A DNA stretch of 64,000 nt from Flaccisagitta enflata (GCA_965153355.1 OZ231128.1:15314001-15378000), one strand, 5' to 3'. Positions 35,131 through 46,237 are shown, counted from the stretch's first letter. Numbers and translations: made by a program. Notes: generated from the sequence alone by a model not told the origin.

Positions 35131-35822
35131 AAAAGTGTTAAATTGTGTTGTAGTAATGAAATACCTTCGTTTAGAACTACCCCAGTGATAAATCTTCAAA
35201 AAAGATTTTTTTCTTTTTTTCTAGCCTTTAATATTTTTCCCCCCCATCTCTGAATACTCAAGTGTATATTAGCCGGTAATTGGATCTTTTGTTGTTTCTT
35301 TTGATTTTTGCAATCAGTCTTTTTCCTCATACCAGGGATTGATTTTTCTAATACATTTTTTTAATCCTAAGATTGCAGGCCTGTATATTGTTCTACATTC
35401 CCCCCCCCGTGGGGGGGGGGAAATAATCAAAGGGTTTGGAGATTGGGGAAAAAATTCAAGGGGAGAAAAAGAGAAAAAAAGAAAATTTAGGGAAAATAAA
35501 ACTTTTGACAGTACCAAATAACAAAAAAAGATAAGTAAAACACAATTTAACACTATTTAAACCATAAAATCACTGTTTTATTGCTATGTGGGGCAGAAAA
35601 TCATACATTTTGTAACGCGACGCGATGCGTCGCGGGGAAGAAAATCAAAGGCAGGGGGGGGGGGGGAAAACTAATCAAAGATCATAGAACTATATACATC
35701 CCTGTAAGATTGTATTATAACTAATCATGACTGATTTTGATAAAAAAATTATCTTTTGGCGACAGCTGCTGGTTGGTTGTATTGGTTGAATCGTCCCATA
35801 TGGTCTACCCGATCCTATCCTA
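35131..35822. other. Unclassified sequence with C/G runs
   Basis: A C9..G10 hairpin-like stretch lies at 35400-35420, and CGCGACGCGATGCGTCGCGG with a G12 run at 35617-35670. AATCAAAG follows both G runs. No gene was recognised. Confidence 0.45.
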
Positions 35823-38590
35823 AAAGTCATTTCTTTGTCAATCCAAGTCATTCATTTGCCAATGCAAGTCATTTAGATGTCAATCCAAGTCATTCATTCA
35901 TCAATCCAAGTCATTCATTCATCAATCCAAGTCATTCATTCATCAATCCAAGTCATTCATTTGTCAATCCAAGTCATTCATTTGTCAATCCAAGTCATTC
36001 ATTCGTCAATCCAAGTCATTCATGTGTCAATCCAAGTCATTCATTCGTCAATCCAAGTCATTCATTCGTCAATCCAAGTCATTCATTCGTCAATCCAAGT
36101 CATTCATTCGTCAATCCAAGTCATTCATTCGTCAATCCAAGTCATTCATTCGTCAATCCAAGTCATTCATTCGTCAATCCAAGTCATTCAATCGTCAATC
36201 CAAGTCATTCAATCGTCAATCCAAGTCATTCAATCGTCAATCCAAGTCATTCAATCGTCAATCCAAGTCATTCAATCGTCAATCCAAGTCATTCAATCGT
36301 CAATCCAAGTCATTCAATCGTCAATCCAAGTCATTCAATCGTCAATCCAAGTCATTCAATCGTCAATCCAAGTCATTCATTCGTCAATCCAAGTCATTCA
36401 TTCGTCAATCCAAGTCATTCATTCGTCAATCCAAGTCATTCATTCGTCAATCCAAGTCATTCATTCGTCAATCCAAGTCATTCATTCGTCAATCCAAGTC
36501 ATTCATTCGTCAATCCAAGTCATTCATTCGTCAATCCAAGTCATTCATTCGTCAATCCAAGTCATTCATTCGTCAATCCAAGTCATTCATTGGTCAATCC
36601 AAGTCATTCATTGGTCAATCCAAGTCATTCATTGGTCAATCCAAGTCATTCATTGGTCAATCCAAGTCATTCATTGGTCAATCCAAGTCATTCATTGGTC
36701 AATCCAAGTCATTCATTGGTCAATCCAAGTCATTCATTGGTCAATCCAAGTCATTCATTGGTCAATCCAAGTCATTCATTGGTCAATCCAAGTCATTCAT
36801 TGGTCAATCCAAGTCATTCATTGGTCAATCCAAGTCATTCATTGGTCAATCCAAGTCATTCATTGGTCAATCCAAGTCATTCATTGGTCAATCCAAGTCA
36901 TTCATTGGTCAATCCAAGTCATTCATTGGTCAATCCAAGTCATTCATTGGTCAATCCAAGTCATTCATTGGTCAATCCAAGTCTTTCATTGGTCAATCCA
37001 AGTCATTCATTGGTCAATCCAAGTCATTCATTGGTCAATCCAAGTCATTCATTGGTCAATCCAAGTCATTCATTGGTCAATCCAAGTCATTCATTGGTCA
37101 ATCCAAGTCATTCATTGGTCAATCCAAGTCATTCATTGGTCAATCCAAGTCATTCATTGGTCAATCCAAGTCATTCATTGGTCAATCCAAGTCATTCATT
37201 GGTCAATCAAGTCATTCATTGGTCAATCCAAGTCATTCATTGGTCAATCCAAGTCATTCATTGGTCAATCCAAGTCATTCATTGGTCAATCCAAGTCATT
37301 CATTGGTCAATCCAAGTCATTCATTGGTCAATCCAAGTCATTCATTGGTCAATCCAAGTCATTCATTGGTCAATCCAAGTCATTCATTGGTCAATCCAAG
37401 TCATTCATTGGTCAATCCAAGTCATTCATTGGTCAATCCAAGTCATTCATTGGTCAATCCAAGTCATTCATTGGTCAATCCAAGTCATTCATTGGTCAAT
37501 CCAAGTCATTCATTGGTCAATCCAAGTCATTCATTGGTCAATCCAAGTCATTCATTGGTCAATCCAAGTCATTCATTGGTCAATCCAAGTCATTCATTGG
37601 TCAATCCAAGTCATTCATTGGTCAATCCAAGTCATTCATTGGTCAATCCAAGTCATTCATTGGTCAATCCAAGTCATTCATTGGTCAATCCAAGTCATTC
37701 ATTGGTCAATCCAAGTCATTCATTGGTCAATCCAAGTCATTCATTGGTCAATCCAAGTCATTCATTGGTCAATCCAAGTCATTCATTGGTCAATCCAAGT
37801 CATTCATTGGTCAATCCAAGTCATTCATTGGTCAATCCAAGTCATTCATTGGTCAATCCAAGTCATTCATTCGTCAATCCAAGTCATTCATTCGTCAATC
37901 CAAGTCATTCATTCGTCAATCCAAGTCATTCATTCGTCAATCCAAGTCATTCATTTGTCAATCCAAGTCATTCATTTGTCAATCCAAGTCATTCATTCGT
38001 CAATCCAAGTCATTCATTCGTCAATCCAAGTCATTCATTCGTCAATCCAAGTCATTCATTCGTCAATCCAAGTCATTCATTCGTCAATCCAAGTCATTCA
38101 TTCGTCAATCCAAGTCATTCATTTGTCAATCCAAGTCATTCATTCGTCAATCCAAGTCATTCATTCGTCAATCCAAGTCATTCATTCGTCAATCCAAGTC
38201 ATTCATTCGTCAATCCAAGTCATTCATTCGTCAATCCAAGTCATTCATTCGTCAATCCAAGTCATTCATTCGTCAATCCAAGTCATTCATTCGTCAATCC
38301 AAGTCATTCATTCGTCAATCCAAGTCATTCATTCGTCAATCCAAGTCATTCATTCGTCAATCCAAGTCATTCATTCATCAATCTGAGTCATTCTTTCTCC
38401 AATCTGAGTCATTCTTTCTCCAATCTGAGTCATTCTTTCTCCAATCCGAGTCATTCTTTCTCCAATCCGAGTCATTCTTTCTCCAATCCGAGTCATTCTC
38501 TCTCCAATCCGAGTCATTCTTTATCCAATCCGAGTCATTCTTTATCTAATCTGAGTCATTTCAATTTGGCATTTGTCAATTGAAGTCATT
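35823..38590. repeat. 21-bp satellite, about 2.77 kb, about 131 units
   Basis: The unit is AAGTCATTCATTCGTCAATC plus one C. Variant types occur in runs: CATTTG/CATTCA at the start, CATTCG, nine CAATCG units (36180-36365), CATTCG, about 60 CATTGG units (36590-37860), CATTCG with a few CATTTG, then a diverged edge GAGTCATTCTTTCTCCAATC. One single-base deletion (CAATCAAG near 37207) shifts phase. All three forward frames are open because 21 is a multiple of 3 with no stop, giving 850-890 codon artefact ORFs. Confidence 0.97.
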
Positions 38591-38911
38591 TGTTTGTCCC
38601 ACAGTTTTTTATAGCCTTAAGGCTTAGATTCTAGCCAAGCATAAATTAAAGGCTACCACATCCCAACATACATTGGCGTCAAATCCTGTTCCCCCTCGCC
38701 TATTTCCCCCTTTGTCTTTTCTTTGGTGATGGATAAGGCCTTGCGGGTTTGGCCGTGAGAAGGCCGAGGCTCGGTTTTGAGGCCAAACCCGAAATTCGGT
38801 TTTGCCTCTAGGCCCGACATTGTTTTATAAGATATTTTTTCTTTTATATTATTCTTTTGATCTCACTTATCAAATCGTTTTTGTATTTTTTTTTTCACCT
38901 TTTTAATAATA
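38591..38911. other. Unclassified sequence
   Basis: Contains AAGGCCTTGCGG, GAGGCCAAACCCG and CCCGAAATTCGG at 38745-38810. Similar AAACCCG motifs at 39290-39370 flank the next segment, in part inverted. Confidence 0.4.
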
Positions 38912-38994
38912 TCATGTGTGTGTGTATGTGTACATTTATGCATGTGTGTATGTTTACAAATGTGTGTGTGTTTGTGTATATGTGTGTGTGTGTG

Positions 38995-39037
<43 letters not shown>
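38912..39037. repeat. (GT)n, (TCTG)n and (CT)n microsatellite
   Basis: GTGTGTATGTGTAC-type repeat, then CTGTCTGTCTGTCTG and CTCTCTC. Confidence 0.9.
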
Positions 39038-39377
39038 TGACTTGCATTTATTTGCTGTTTTTTTTTTCTTATTATAATGTTCAAACTTATTCTTCTCCCC
39101 TTTTTTATAAACCTTTTATCTCAGATTTATACATTTGTTTTTCTTTTTTTTCGCAATTTTTACCCATTGTTCTTTTTTTCTCTATTTTCTTTCTTTCATT
39201 TATCTCACTCTTTTTTTCTCTCATTTTTTTTCCTCTTTGGCAAATAACCAAACATCTTTTTGTTACTATATCTATTTAAAAACCTGACATAAACCCGTGA
39301 TAAACCCGAGGAAAGGTTTTGAGGTAATCCAAACCCGAACCGAAACCGCGGAAAAAAACGCCATACGCAAGGCCTTA

Positions 39378-39440
39378 GTGATGGACACGTAACTCAACAC
39401 CTTGCTATGTTGGTCCGTTAGCCCATCCGTTCATCTGAAA
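39378..39440 (-). mobile_element. Family A fragment, left partner
   Basis: GGACACGTAACTCAACACC, TTGCTATGTTGGTCCG. An inverted partner lies at 41231-41312, enclosing a minisatellite and a foldback. Confidence 0.5.
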
Positions 39441-39559
39441 TATTCCAGCGATATTGTCTCTTCTTGCCTTTTTTTAGTGTTTTGGCTGTTTTGTGTTTTA
39501 GGTGGAAAATAATTACAAGCACTGTAGTACTGTGCCTGTCCAACTATTGGCGACTTTTA

Positions 39560-39790
39560 CCCTGTTTTGGGCTTGTTTCTCTCTTACCTCACATTCCTTC
39601 TTGCCCCATTTCCCCCTCACTGTATTCACCCTTTTCCATGTTCCCCCTTGCACTCTGTATTCCCCTAGCCCTATTCATCCACTTGCTCAGTGTTTTCTTG
39701 CCTTCCCCCCCCCTTTACATTTTATTTACTCCTCCCCTTGTGTTTCCTCCTTTCCTTATGTTTCCTCCCTGCCTTATTTCCCTCCGCGCA
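39560..39790. repeat. Degenerate C-rich minisatellite, left part
   Basis: CCCCTTGCACTCTGTATTCC and CTCCTTTCCTTATGTTTCC-like units of about 19-21 bp. It matches 40725-41225. Confidence 0.7.
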
Positions 39791-39807
39791 CCTCAAACCT
39801 TGACAAC

Positions 39808-40657
39808 CGCCAAGACGTGTTTTGGATTACTCGAAGTCTCTCTTCATTATGGCACTGTCAACATCTGTAGGAATTAATATCCGATCATTCAAAAATATTT
39901 CATTGGGCACTTTTTGAAAAAGAATCTTTTGGTCAATATGTGTTGCATATGCATCATATATTGAATATGCAAAGTATGTTGCATATGCAATACTTGTCAT
40001 ATATATAATACATGTCACATATGCTATACATGTACTTAGCATATGTAATACATGTTGCATATGCAAAGTATGTTGCACATGCACATGTCATGCAACACAT
40101 ATATGTTGCAAATGCATCACATGTATGCCGCATATGCAACACTTGTTGCATATGAGGGTGGGCTTTCAACATCAAATTCTTTGAGAAACATCTCCAACAG
40201 TAGGAACTATTATCATTTGTCATGATAATATTTGCAAAGTTTCGAGACCATGCAACATGATCTTCATGTGACCGCCACCCGCCATTCTACAATGAAAAAA
40301 AAACTATCAAAATTTGCTCTAAAATGTTTCTTGCTGAATCCTGTCTTAATTGAAGAGGGTCACATGAGGATCATATCCTGAGCATAATCACGAAATCAAA
40401 TCTCAATATCATGATGAATGATAGTGGTTCCTGCTGTTGAAAAGGTTTCTGAAAGAACAATACATGCACCGTATGTCGCAAATGCAAATCCTGTACTTTG
40501 CATATGCAACATATTCAATATGCATCAAATTTTTACTGAATAATTTTTTTTCAAAAAGGTCCTGATGAAATATTAACAATGGTTGAATCTTGATCCCTAC
40601 ACTTGTGGATTGTGCCTAAATGAGAAACTTGGAGTAATCCAAAAAACATCTTGGCAG
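39808..40657. mobile_element. Foldback element rich in TGCATATGCA
   Basis: The outer arms CCAAGACGTGTTTTGGATTA and its complement TAATCCAAAAAACATCTTGG enclose mirrored inner parts (TTGCATATGC and ATTGAATATGCAAAGTATG versus CTTTGCATATGC). The left arm holds an approximately 250-bp cluster of TTGCATATGCAA and ATACATGT motifs (39945-40150), and the right arm a shorter one. It splits the C-rich minisatellite. Confidence 0.72.
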
Positions 40658-40724
40658 TTCCCAGAAGATCCATGGTGTTCAGCCATGTGTTTACCTATTG
40701 CCAAAAATTTCCATATTACCATCT

Positions 40725-41225
40725 CCCCTTTCCTCCTTTTCCTATGTCTTTCTCACCCCATGTTTCCCCCTTACTCTGTTTATCCCACACTACATGCTTA
40801 CACCTTGCCCCAAGTTTCCTCCTTGGCCATGTCTACCCCTAACCTAATGTTTTGCCATTACCTCATGTTTCCTCCTCGCCCTATGTTGCCCTTTGCCTCA
40901 TGTTTTCCCCCTTTTGTGTTTCCCTTTTAACTTATATTACCCCTTTGCCCTATGTTTCCCCCTTGTCCTCTATTCCCCTTGCGCCATATTTCCCCTTCAC
41001 CCCCTATTCCATCCTTGCCGCAATTTTCACCTCACCCCATGGTTAACCCTTTCACCATGTGTTTTACCTTTCACCCTGTTTCATTGCCTCTATTTTGTCC
41101 ATGCCCCATGTTTTCCGCTTGTCCCTTTTTCTCTCTCTCCTCATATTGTGTTTTACCCCCTGGCCTTGTTTTCCTCTCACCTCGTGTCGTCCCCTGGTTC
41201 TGTGTTACCCCTTGTAATGCCTTTC
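40725..41225. repeat. Degenerate C-rich minisatellite, right part
   Basis: About 24 units of CCTTGCCCTATGTTTCCCC type. The Pro/Leu/Phe-rich ORFs (40583-41315) are read-through. Confidence 0.78.
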
Positions 41226-41230
41226 TCCCT

Positions 41231-41312
41231 CTCAGAATTCAAAATTGTTATGGAGGGACCGACAGATGGACCGACCAACACAGAAAGGTGTAGAGTTGCG
41301 TGTCCGTGTCCA
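41231..41312 (+). mobile_element. Family A2 fragment, right partner
   Basis: AATTCAAAATTGTTATGG, GGGACCGACAGATGGACCG, AAAGGTGTAGAGTTGCG and TGTCCGTGTCC. Confidence 0.55.
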
Positions 41313-41668
41313 TGACACCGAGGCGGATCAACAATGCGCGGGGCCCTAGGCTTGGCTGGGTCCCGGGGCCCCCTCCCCCCTATCTGCCCCCCCCCCTCAG
41401 CCTGAGCAGATCAAAAAAACGCGGGGCTCTAAGCTTAGCTGGAAATTGCCCCCCCCCCCCCATCTCTTTTTTAGATAGTCCTGCCGACTTATCTATCATT
41501 TTTTCTATTTTTACAATCACATTTGTAGAACATATTCAATTATTCCGTTCGTTGATTTAAAAGATTTAATTTTTAAGAACTTTCACTAGCCATGATAAAA
41601 AAAAAACATTCTATGAACTATTTTAGCCTAAAATCGCCCTATAAATAAGAAGATCGAGCCTCAGAAAA
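41313..41668. other. GC-rich duplicated motif and unclassified DNA
   Basis: GCGGGGCCCTAGGCTTGGCTG (about 41337) and GCGGGGCTCTAAGCTTAGCTG (about 41421) are direct repeats of about 85 bp period, with C runs. The rest was not recognised. Confidence 0.45.
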
Positions 41669-41866
41669 CCAGGCCGGATACACGGCTACCCTAGTCGCGC
41701 GCGGGTGGGCAGGGGCTGTATTTGAGGACACTTGATCATTTGGGTAAGAGTAGTGAGGCCAAAGACCGCAGAAAAAAAAAAAAAACAGAAAAAGTAATAC
41801 GTGGCGGATGGACGGATGGGCGGATGGACCCGACTAGCAGGGTGTAGTCGCATAGCACGCGACTTA
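41669..41866 (+). mobile_element. Family A element
   Basis: CCAGGCCGGATACACGGC, ACCCTAGTCGCGCGCGGG, TGGGCAGGGGCTG, TGAGGCCAAAGACCGCAG, AGCAGGGTGTAGTCG and AGCACGCGACTTA. 25 bp separate it from the next copy in the same orientation. Confidence 0.85.
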
Positions 41867-41891
41867 AAAAAAGAGTGAAATCTAGAATGAA

Positions 41892-42043
41892 CAAGGCCGG
41901 ATACACGGCTACCAAAGTCGCGTGCGGGTGGGCAGGGGCTATATTTGAGGTCACCAGACCATTTGGGCAGGAGCAGTGAGGCCAACCAACCAACCGACCG
42001 ACCGACGGACAAAGCGGGTTGTAGAGTCGTGTGCACGCGACTA
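41892..42043 (+). mobile_element. Family A element, short
   Basis: CAAGGCCGGATACACGGC, CAAAGTCGCGTGCGGG, GAGGTCACCAGACCATTTGG, (ACCG)n, AAAGCGGGTTGTAGAG and GTGCACGCGACTA. Both ends are intact. Confidence 0.88.
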
Positions 42044-42600
42044 ACAAATTTTGATGGAAAATGAATAAAAAAGATGTTGACTTTTCATGGCTACCCCTTA
42101 AACGCCCCTAGAAGGCATGTGAATAACATTTCCTGATTACTAGTTTTTTCTATAGCGATCTGTTGATTAAGTTGATATGATGAAACCAGAATCTTGACCA
42201 CTCATTAGATAGCGGCAATAAGAACATTTTGTTACACTGCATTTCATGTTGGTTGGCTCTTATTTTGAATTTTCTGAATTTGAGTACCCCGTCATTATGC
42301 TGTTGCTATGATACTATTAAAATTGATAATGTCGATCTTTGATATATTTCTTTTACTTTTTTTGACTTTCGTTCAACAGAAAAGAAGAGGCAAACATTTT
42401 ATTGAGAAGAGATTAGAACAAATCACCACCATGGGGAACACATGGGGTTTGTCAAGCTAGTCAGTTTTTCTCCACTCTCCAGCTGCTAAGTCTTATCAAA
42501 ACCTAGAAAGAATTCATTTTCTTGCCTTCTAACATTTAGAAGAATCCGATCAATGCAATTGGACCATTTTTACCAGATTTCTTGTCAAAGTTTGTTCAGT
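42044..42600. other. Unclassified sequence
   Basis: No gene or recognised repeat. Confidence 0.5.
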
Positions 42601-43280
42601 CATGGTAATTGATCAGTCTCTTTGTCAGTCAGTCTGTCTGTCTCAGTAACATGGTAGATTTGTCAATTCATTACGCAGTATTGCCCCTGCCCAACTGTTC
42701 ACAACTGGGGTGTGGTACAGTACCTTCCAAGCAAACCGGGCTAAAACTGGAGGATTAACTCTTAATGTTTTTATTTTATTAACTTTATATTTAATACTTA
42801 ATTTTAGTAAAGGATACTTAATTCCTTGGATATATTTGTTTTTTAAAAGGAATAACTCCTGAAATCAAAGTCCATGAAAACATCAATTTTTGAGTGTTTT
42901 AACCCAAACTATCAAATTCAGCAGAAAATTTTATATATTTTGAAAAAAGATCAGCTTAATCTGATTATTACAAGTTTTATGGTCATTTATAATTTTCAGG
43001 ACAATTGACCCAAGTTTTTAGGACAATTGTCTAAAAAACTTAAAATGGCTATAAAACTTTTTTTTTTTATACAAAAACTATTTTGCTGAATCTAATAGTC
43101 TGGGTTAGAACACTCCAATATGATGTCTTCATAAAATTTTATTGCAAGAGTTATTTTTTTTATAGTTAAATATGTTCAAGTTTTTTATTTAGTTATATAC
43201 AAAAAATGAAATTAGGGAAATCAAGTAAAGTAATCCTCCAGTTTTAGCCGGGTTTGCTCGGAAGGTACTGTATATCCAAG
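42601..43280 (-). mobile_element. Degenerate family A2 copy split by element N1
   Basis: TTGTCAGTCAGTCTGTCTG, TATTGCCCCTGCCCAACTG, ACAACTGGGGTGTGGTA at the left of the insertion, and TATATCCAAG at its right. This matches the A2 order CTGCCCAACCG, GCGACTGG, GTGTATCCGGCC. Confidence 0.5.
42718..43270. mobile_element. Family N foldback, copy 1
   Basis: TIR CAGTACCTTCCAAGCAAACC, GGGCTAAAACTGGAGGATTA, mirrored at the right (TAATCCTCCAGTTTTAGCCG, GGAAGGTACTG), with TA on both sides. The arms mirror fully (TGAGTGTTTTAACCCAAAC versus GTTAGAACACTCC). The centre is near 43010, and the element is 553 bp. Confidence 0.85.
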
Positions 43281-43374
43281 AATGTTTGGTTAACACCCAA
43301 CTCATGCAATTACTAGAAACCTGTAAAAACCACCTGATTATATTGTATTGTCTTTCAAAGTAAACCAGGCTGGA

Positions 43375-43557
43375 TACACGTCCCCCCCCTCCCCCCGTCG
43401 CATGCAGGTGGGCAAAGGTTGTATTTGAGGTTGGTCAGGTCAATTAATCATTTTTAGGAGCAGTGAGGCATAAGACCGCGCAAACCACAAATAAGTAAAG
43501 GGTGACCGACGGTCTATCAGACTGACAAAGCGGGGTGTACAGTTGCGTAGCATTCAA
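43375..43557 (+). mobile_element. Family A element
   Basis: CCAGGCTGGATACACG, a C-rich expansion, CGTCGCATGCAGGTGGGC, AGGAGCAGTGAGGC, ACCGACGG, ACAAAGCGGGGTGTACAG and GTTGCGTAGCA. The terminal palindrome has decayed. Confidence 0.75.
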
Positions 43558-43695
43558 ATGAAAATAAGAATAATGCCCAACCTGGTGAAATGAATTAATT
43601 TCACTTTTGTTAACCCTTGAAAGCTGCAACTCTTCCCTCCCCCCCCCATATCCTAGTAGTGATAGCACTCTGCTGTATTTTTGGTTGTATTTTAA

Positions 43696-44434
43696 GATGC
43701 ATGATACACAACTATACACCCGCTTTGCACAGTCGCCCAGAGCTTGACGCCAGTTGACCTGAAATGATCGTCACCAACTTCAGTGGTTTCATGACCCTGA
43801 TGGTGCATTACATTTCTAGAAAAAATGAAATCTGTTTTGGGGCGCTTTTTTAGATATCTAAAAAAATAGTATTATTTTACTACATTTATTACCATAACTC
43901 TTTGTGATAAAATTTTTTGATAATTTTGATTGCAGATTTGAACTGAGATGATATTTTCCGGTTTGTTTGATATGTCACACTACATACTTTTGCAAAAGAA
44001 ATAAAAGCTTATTTTTCGGTCACATTATTATATAAAACAATGTTAAATAGCAAAATTTAACTTTTTATTTCTTTTGCAAAAGTATATAGTGTGACATATC
44101 AAACGAACCAAAAACTATCATCTGAGTTCGAATCTGCAGTCAAAATTATCAAAAAAATTCATCACAAAGAGTTATGGTAAAAAATATAGTAAAATAGTAC
44201 TATTTTTTTAGATATCTTAAAAAGCGCCCCAAAACAGATTTAATTTTTTCTTGAAATGTAATCTATGCACCATCAGGGTCAGGTAACCACTGAAGTTGGT
44301 GGCGATCATTTCAGGTCAACTGGCGTCAAGCTCTGGGCGACTGTGTTTGTCGTCCTGTTGATCCGTTTATCAGTCCATCCGTCCATCCATCCATCTGTCC
44401 ATTCATTTGTCCGTCTTTCACACTTTTACTTTTT
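43696..44434 (-). mobile_element. Family A/B copy split by a foldback
   Basis: GCATGATACACAACTATACA and CCCGCTTTG precede the foldback. TTTGTCGTCC, (CCATCCGT)n and CTTTCACACTTTTACTTTTT follow it. Joined across one copy of TTTG, the sequence restores the family order CCCCGCTTTGTCGG. A C-like element follows at once. Confidence 0.7.
43728..44345. mobile_element. Foldback with 4-bp duplication TTTG and CAC ends
   Basis: Termini CACAGTCGCCCAGAGCTTG and CAAGCTCTGGGCGACTGTG, flanked by TTTG on both sides (43724-43727, 44346-44349). The palindrome extends to a centre near 44040 (GTTTTGGGGCGCTTTTTTAG versus CTTAAAAAGCGCCCCAAAAC). The core is TTTGATATGTCACACTACATA. Length 618 bp, no transposase. Confidence 0.9.
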
Positions 44435-44695
44435 GGGCAGCGGCCCTGGAGGGGCCGGTGACCCATGATTCCACATCGGGCAATTTCATTTCACCATATT
44501 TCCCCCCTTCCCCCCCTCGGTCATTTTCCAAGAGTCTTCCAAGAGAATTAAGCACTTGTTTGCGGCTTGTTCCGACTTTTGCCGCAAAAGCGCTGTGTTA
44601 GGAATGACTGCCTTAAACAAAAAACAAATGAACGTGTGTCGGATTGGCGATAGGAAAAACTTGATAAAATGTGTAACGATCATTCATCGTCAATG

Positions 44696-44930
44696 AACCC
44701 ACACCTAGCCCTTACCCTAAATCACACCCAAATCTACCCCTAACCTTAAGTCACACCCGAATCTAGCCCTAACCCTCAAACAACACTAAAACTATCCCTA
44801 ACCCTAAATCACCACCAAAACTATCCCTAACCCTAAATCACACCCCAACTGACCCCTATCCCTAAACTTCACCTAATCTAGCCCCTTTCCCTAAACTACA
44901 CCTAATCTAGCACTTTCCCTAATCATTGAC
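44696..44930. repeat. Degenerate CCCTAACCCTAAATCACACC array
   Basis: About seven units of roughly 32-35 bp, each with one or two CCCTAA steps and AAATCACACCCAAATCTA-like links. It is not pure telomere repeat. Confidence 0.75.
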
Positions 44931-45084
44931 CAACATCTACCGTTCCCCAATACAAATCTACCGGCATTCACGTTCTCCTGTTTTGGAACTTCAAAAACAG
45001 TCGTAATATGTCTATTGCGTCAATGTCAAAAATCTATCAGGCGAACAAAAGGGGAAGAAGTCTTGGTAACCCTGACCCCCCCTT

Positions 45085-45535
45085 ATTCCAGGACTAAATC
45101 AGCCCTCAAATAAGCTTCTTCAGACCTCAAATAAGCCTTCTCAGGCCTGAAATCAGCCCTATCAGGCCTGAAAAAAAGCCCTTTCAGGCCTGAAGTTAGC
45201 CCTCCTAAGCCTAAAATCAGCCCTTGCACACCTGAATCAAGCCTTGAAGACATTCTCAGGCCTTAAATCAGCTCATGCAGGCCTCAAATCAGCTCTTCCA
45301 GACCTCAAACCAGCCTTCTTTTGCCTGAAATCAGCACATCCAAGCCTCAAATGAGCCCTCCAAAGCCTAAAATCAGCCTCTTGGGCCTCATATCGGTCTT
45401 GGCAGACCTCAAATCAGACCTTTCGGGCTTGAAATCAGCTTACTCAGGCCTTAAATAAGCCCGCCTGAGCCTAGAATAAGCCCTTGCAGGCCTAAGTAAA
45501 GCCTCTCAGGACTCAAATCAGACCTAAGTGGAATT
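45085..45535. repeat. 19-21 bp minisatellite CAGGCCTGAAATCAGCCCT
   Basis: About 22 degenerate units. Related in sequence to the D arrays at 31200 and 55610. Confidence 0.82.
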
Positions 45536-45861
45536 TTAGGTCATTGGCCTTAGCGTTAGGGCTAGGGTAGGCTAGGTTTTACATGTATCGGTACGAATCA
45601 GTTGGAGTTAAAGCTTCCCTGGCGGAGGATTAGGGAAAAAACAAAAGACGTCAAAAATTTGTTGAACATCGCCACAATTTTGGATATTGCATATATTGCT
45701 ACTCCCAATTGTGTCGGGAAACATTCTTGACAGTATTATCATTCGTCGATCATAGTTGCCGTGCATAAATCTCAGTTGTCATTCTACTGTAGTTAAAAAA
45801 AACACACCTCTTATAGAAAGTGTTGCCTAAATCCCTTTACTTTTTTTTACTGACTTTGAAA

Positions 45862-46017
45862 AAAGGCCGTAAATATGTCAACCCTAGATGTGTTTTGGGT
45901 GGGCAGGGGCCGCAATGAAGGAGGCCAATCAGGGCAGGCGCAAAAAAAACACTGTATCGACAAATGTGGGAGACTGACAGAGCAACCAACGGACTTGCGC
46001 CGAGAAACTGTCTAAGA
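45862..46017 (+). mobile_element. Degenerate family A copy
   Basis: AAAGGCCGTAAATATGTCAAC, TTGGGTGGGCAGGGGCCGC, GGAGGCCAATCAGGGCAGG and GACAGAGCAACCAACGGAC. The right end is lost. Confidence 0.5.
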
Positions 46018-46237
46018 CAAAAGCATTGGTTAAGAATTTACGAAAGATCTGTTTAAAAATGTATTGTTGAATGAATGAAAGAATGAGTGGATGAATGAAA
46101 CAGATCTGTAATTTTTCGCGCAAACCGCCGTGCGTCGCCATAGATTGGTCAATGCAGCACACTGGAAGCTTGATGAGTGGCGCCACCTCTTCAAATATGC
46201 TGCAATCTTCATGGCGTTTTCTGATATGTTTCTGCTG

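Larger units (their letters stand above)
44435..45550. mobile_element. Family C/D-like element with two internal arrays
   Basis: Starts GGGCAGCGGCCCTGG, GGGGCCGGTGACCCATG. It contains a telomere-like array (44696-44930) and a 19-21 bp minisatellite (45085-45535), and fades at TTTTAGGTCATTGGCC. The far outer end is not seen. Confidence 0.5.

Noticed and set aside
35756-38583. Three ORFs of 853-890 codons in all forward frames
   Set aside because: They follow from a stop-free 21-bp satellite. The frames exchange at a one-base deletion without any consequence, and there is no sign of selection.
35823-38590. CRISPR-like repeat array
   Set aside because: Units are contiguous without unique spacers. 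The same applies to 18405-18900 and the C/D minisatellites, and the context is eukaryotic.
44696-44930. True telomere or subtelomere
   Set aside because: CCCTAA steps are single or double within 33-bp units and are embedded in a dispersed element, not a continuous telomeric array.
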